From: Hippea alviniae EP5-r
GTDB lineage: Bacteria; Campylobacterota_A; Desulfurellia; Desulfurellales; Hippeaceae
Assembly (NCBI RefSeq): GCF_000420385.1
Contig: NZ_ATUV01000001.1
Coordinates: 806,001-870,000, forward strand
Direction of reading: 5' to 3'
Length of the DNA: 64,000 bases
In this document: piece by piece, positions 63,694 to 64,000 of the stretch
Position numbering within the stretch: position 1 is the stretch's first letter
Layout of the letters: the number at the start of each line of letters is the position of its first letter
Notes under the pieces: generated by a model
Seen by the model: the letters and a program-made list of their open reading frames with translations, nothing else
Databases searched by the model: none
Told to the model about the DNA's origin: nothing
Translations under genes and position numbers: made by a program

Positions 63694-64000
63694 TCACTTT
63701 ATCTTTTCGACAAACTCCTTAAGCCTTTTTATGCCTTCCTGTATGTCTTCAAGACTCGTAGCAAAAGACATTCTTAAAAATCTATCATCGCCAAATGCAA
63801 TACCCGGAACAACAGCAACATGATGATGCTCAAGCAAAAGCTCTGCAAAATCCATAGAACCGTTTATCTTTTTGCCTTCATACTCCTTGCCAAAGAATGA
63901 AGATATGTTAGGGAATACATAAAACGCACCCTTTGGTTTGAAGCAGCTTATTCCTTCTATGCTGTTTAATGCATCGACAATGTAATCCCTTCTCTTTTCA
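63694..64000 (-). CDS. Aspartate aminotransferase, class I/II, 3' end
   Basis: The frame is open to the window edge. The last 101 residues read RRDYIVDALNSIEGISCFKP, then GAFYVFPN, VAVVPGIAFGDD and FLRMSFATS with the substrate-binding Arg in RMSFA. This is the C-terminal domain of PLP-dependent aspartate aminotransferases of the AspB type. Specificity cannot be judged from this fragment. Confidence 0.88.
   Translation of the reverse strand, partial: EKRRDYIVDALNSIEGISCFKPKGAFYVFPNISSFFGKEYEGKKINGSMDFAELLLEHHHVAVVPGIAFGDDRFLRMSFATSLEDIQEGIKRLKEFVEKIK

Overview
The window is a 64-kb piece of a low-GC bacterial chromosome. The gene set points to an anaerobic, sulfur-respiring thermophile, most likely of the Hippea/Desulfurella type (Desulfurellales, Campylobacterota). 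The reasons are a PsrABC-type molybdopterin sulfur/polysulfide reductase, a complete oxygen and peroxide defence operon of strict anaerobes (FprA, peroxiredoxin, rubrerythrin, ferritin, rubredoxin, desulfoferrodoxin), an archaeal-type Ogg2 glycosylase, TrpB2 and Thi4. The taxon is inferred from gene content only.

Region 1 (1-23.5 kb) is core genome: an HD-GYP protein and mutS2, tRNA-Gly(CCC), psrABC with its own promoter and terminator, trpB2, the ogg-fprA-bcp-rbr-ftn-rub-dfx operon, a small flagellar-rod-like protein, an aroK-GT39-thi4 operon, an HD-efp-MFS operon, amt, hisS-aspS and tRNA-Val(CAC).

Region 2 (23.7-41 kb) is accessory and surface-related. A short Geobacter-like type IV pilin (pilA) and a secreted partner gene lie between two direct copies of an ATPase gene, next to a decayed IS21-family element. 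A polytopic TPR membrane protein follows. Next comes a teichoic-acid-like locus: a fused CDP-ribitol synthase, a CDP-glycerol/ribitol phosphotransferase, a CDP-alcohol phosphotransferase, a UbiA-type prenyltransferase and an ABC polysaccharide exporter. A graveyard of broken toxin-antitoxin, Rpn-like and ATPase genes separates this from an ABC transporter/TPR/glycosyltransferase operon that resembles pilus accessory PilGHI modules.

Region 3 (41.6-56.6 kb) is the highlight. An intact-looking Tn7-like transposon of 14,918 bp interrupts comM (yifB). Its ends are exact in the sequence: 17-bp perfect terminal inverted repeats, a 5-bp target duplication (TCCGC), and a comM reading frame that is restored when the element is removed. 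The left end carries tnsA-tnsB-tnsC-tniQ. The right end carries a divergent tnsE-like gene in the opposite orientation, in an operon with a DEDDy 3'-5' exonuclease and a small unknown protein. The cargo is a type III restriction-modification system with an extra gene between mod and res, and a single-gene fusion of a TcmP-like domain to a three-cysteine radical-SAM-like domain, a candidate defence gene.

Region 4 (56.6-64 kb) is core genome again: the rest of comM, a fibronectin-III lipoprotein, an RluD-type pseudouridine synthase, a class A penicillin-binding protein, a large TPR membrane protein and the end of an aspartate aminotransferase gene.
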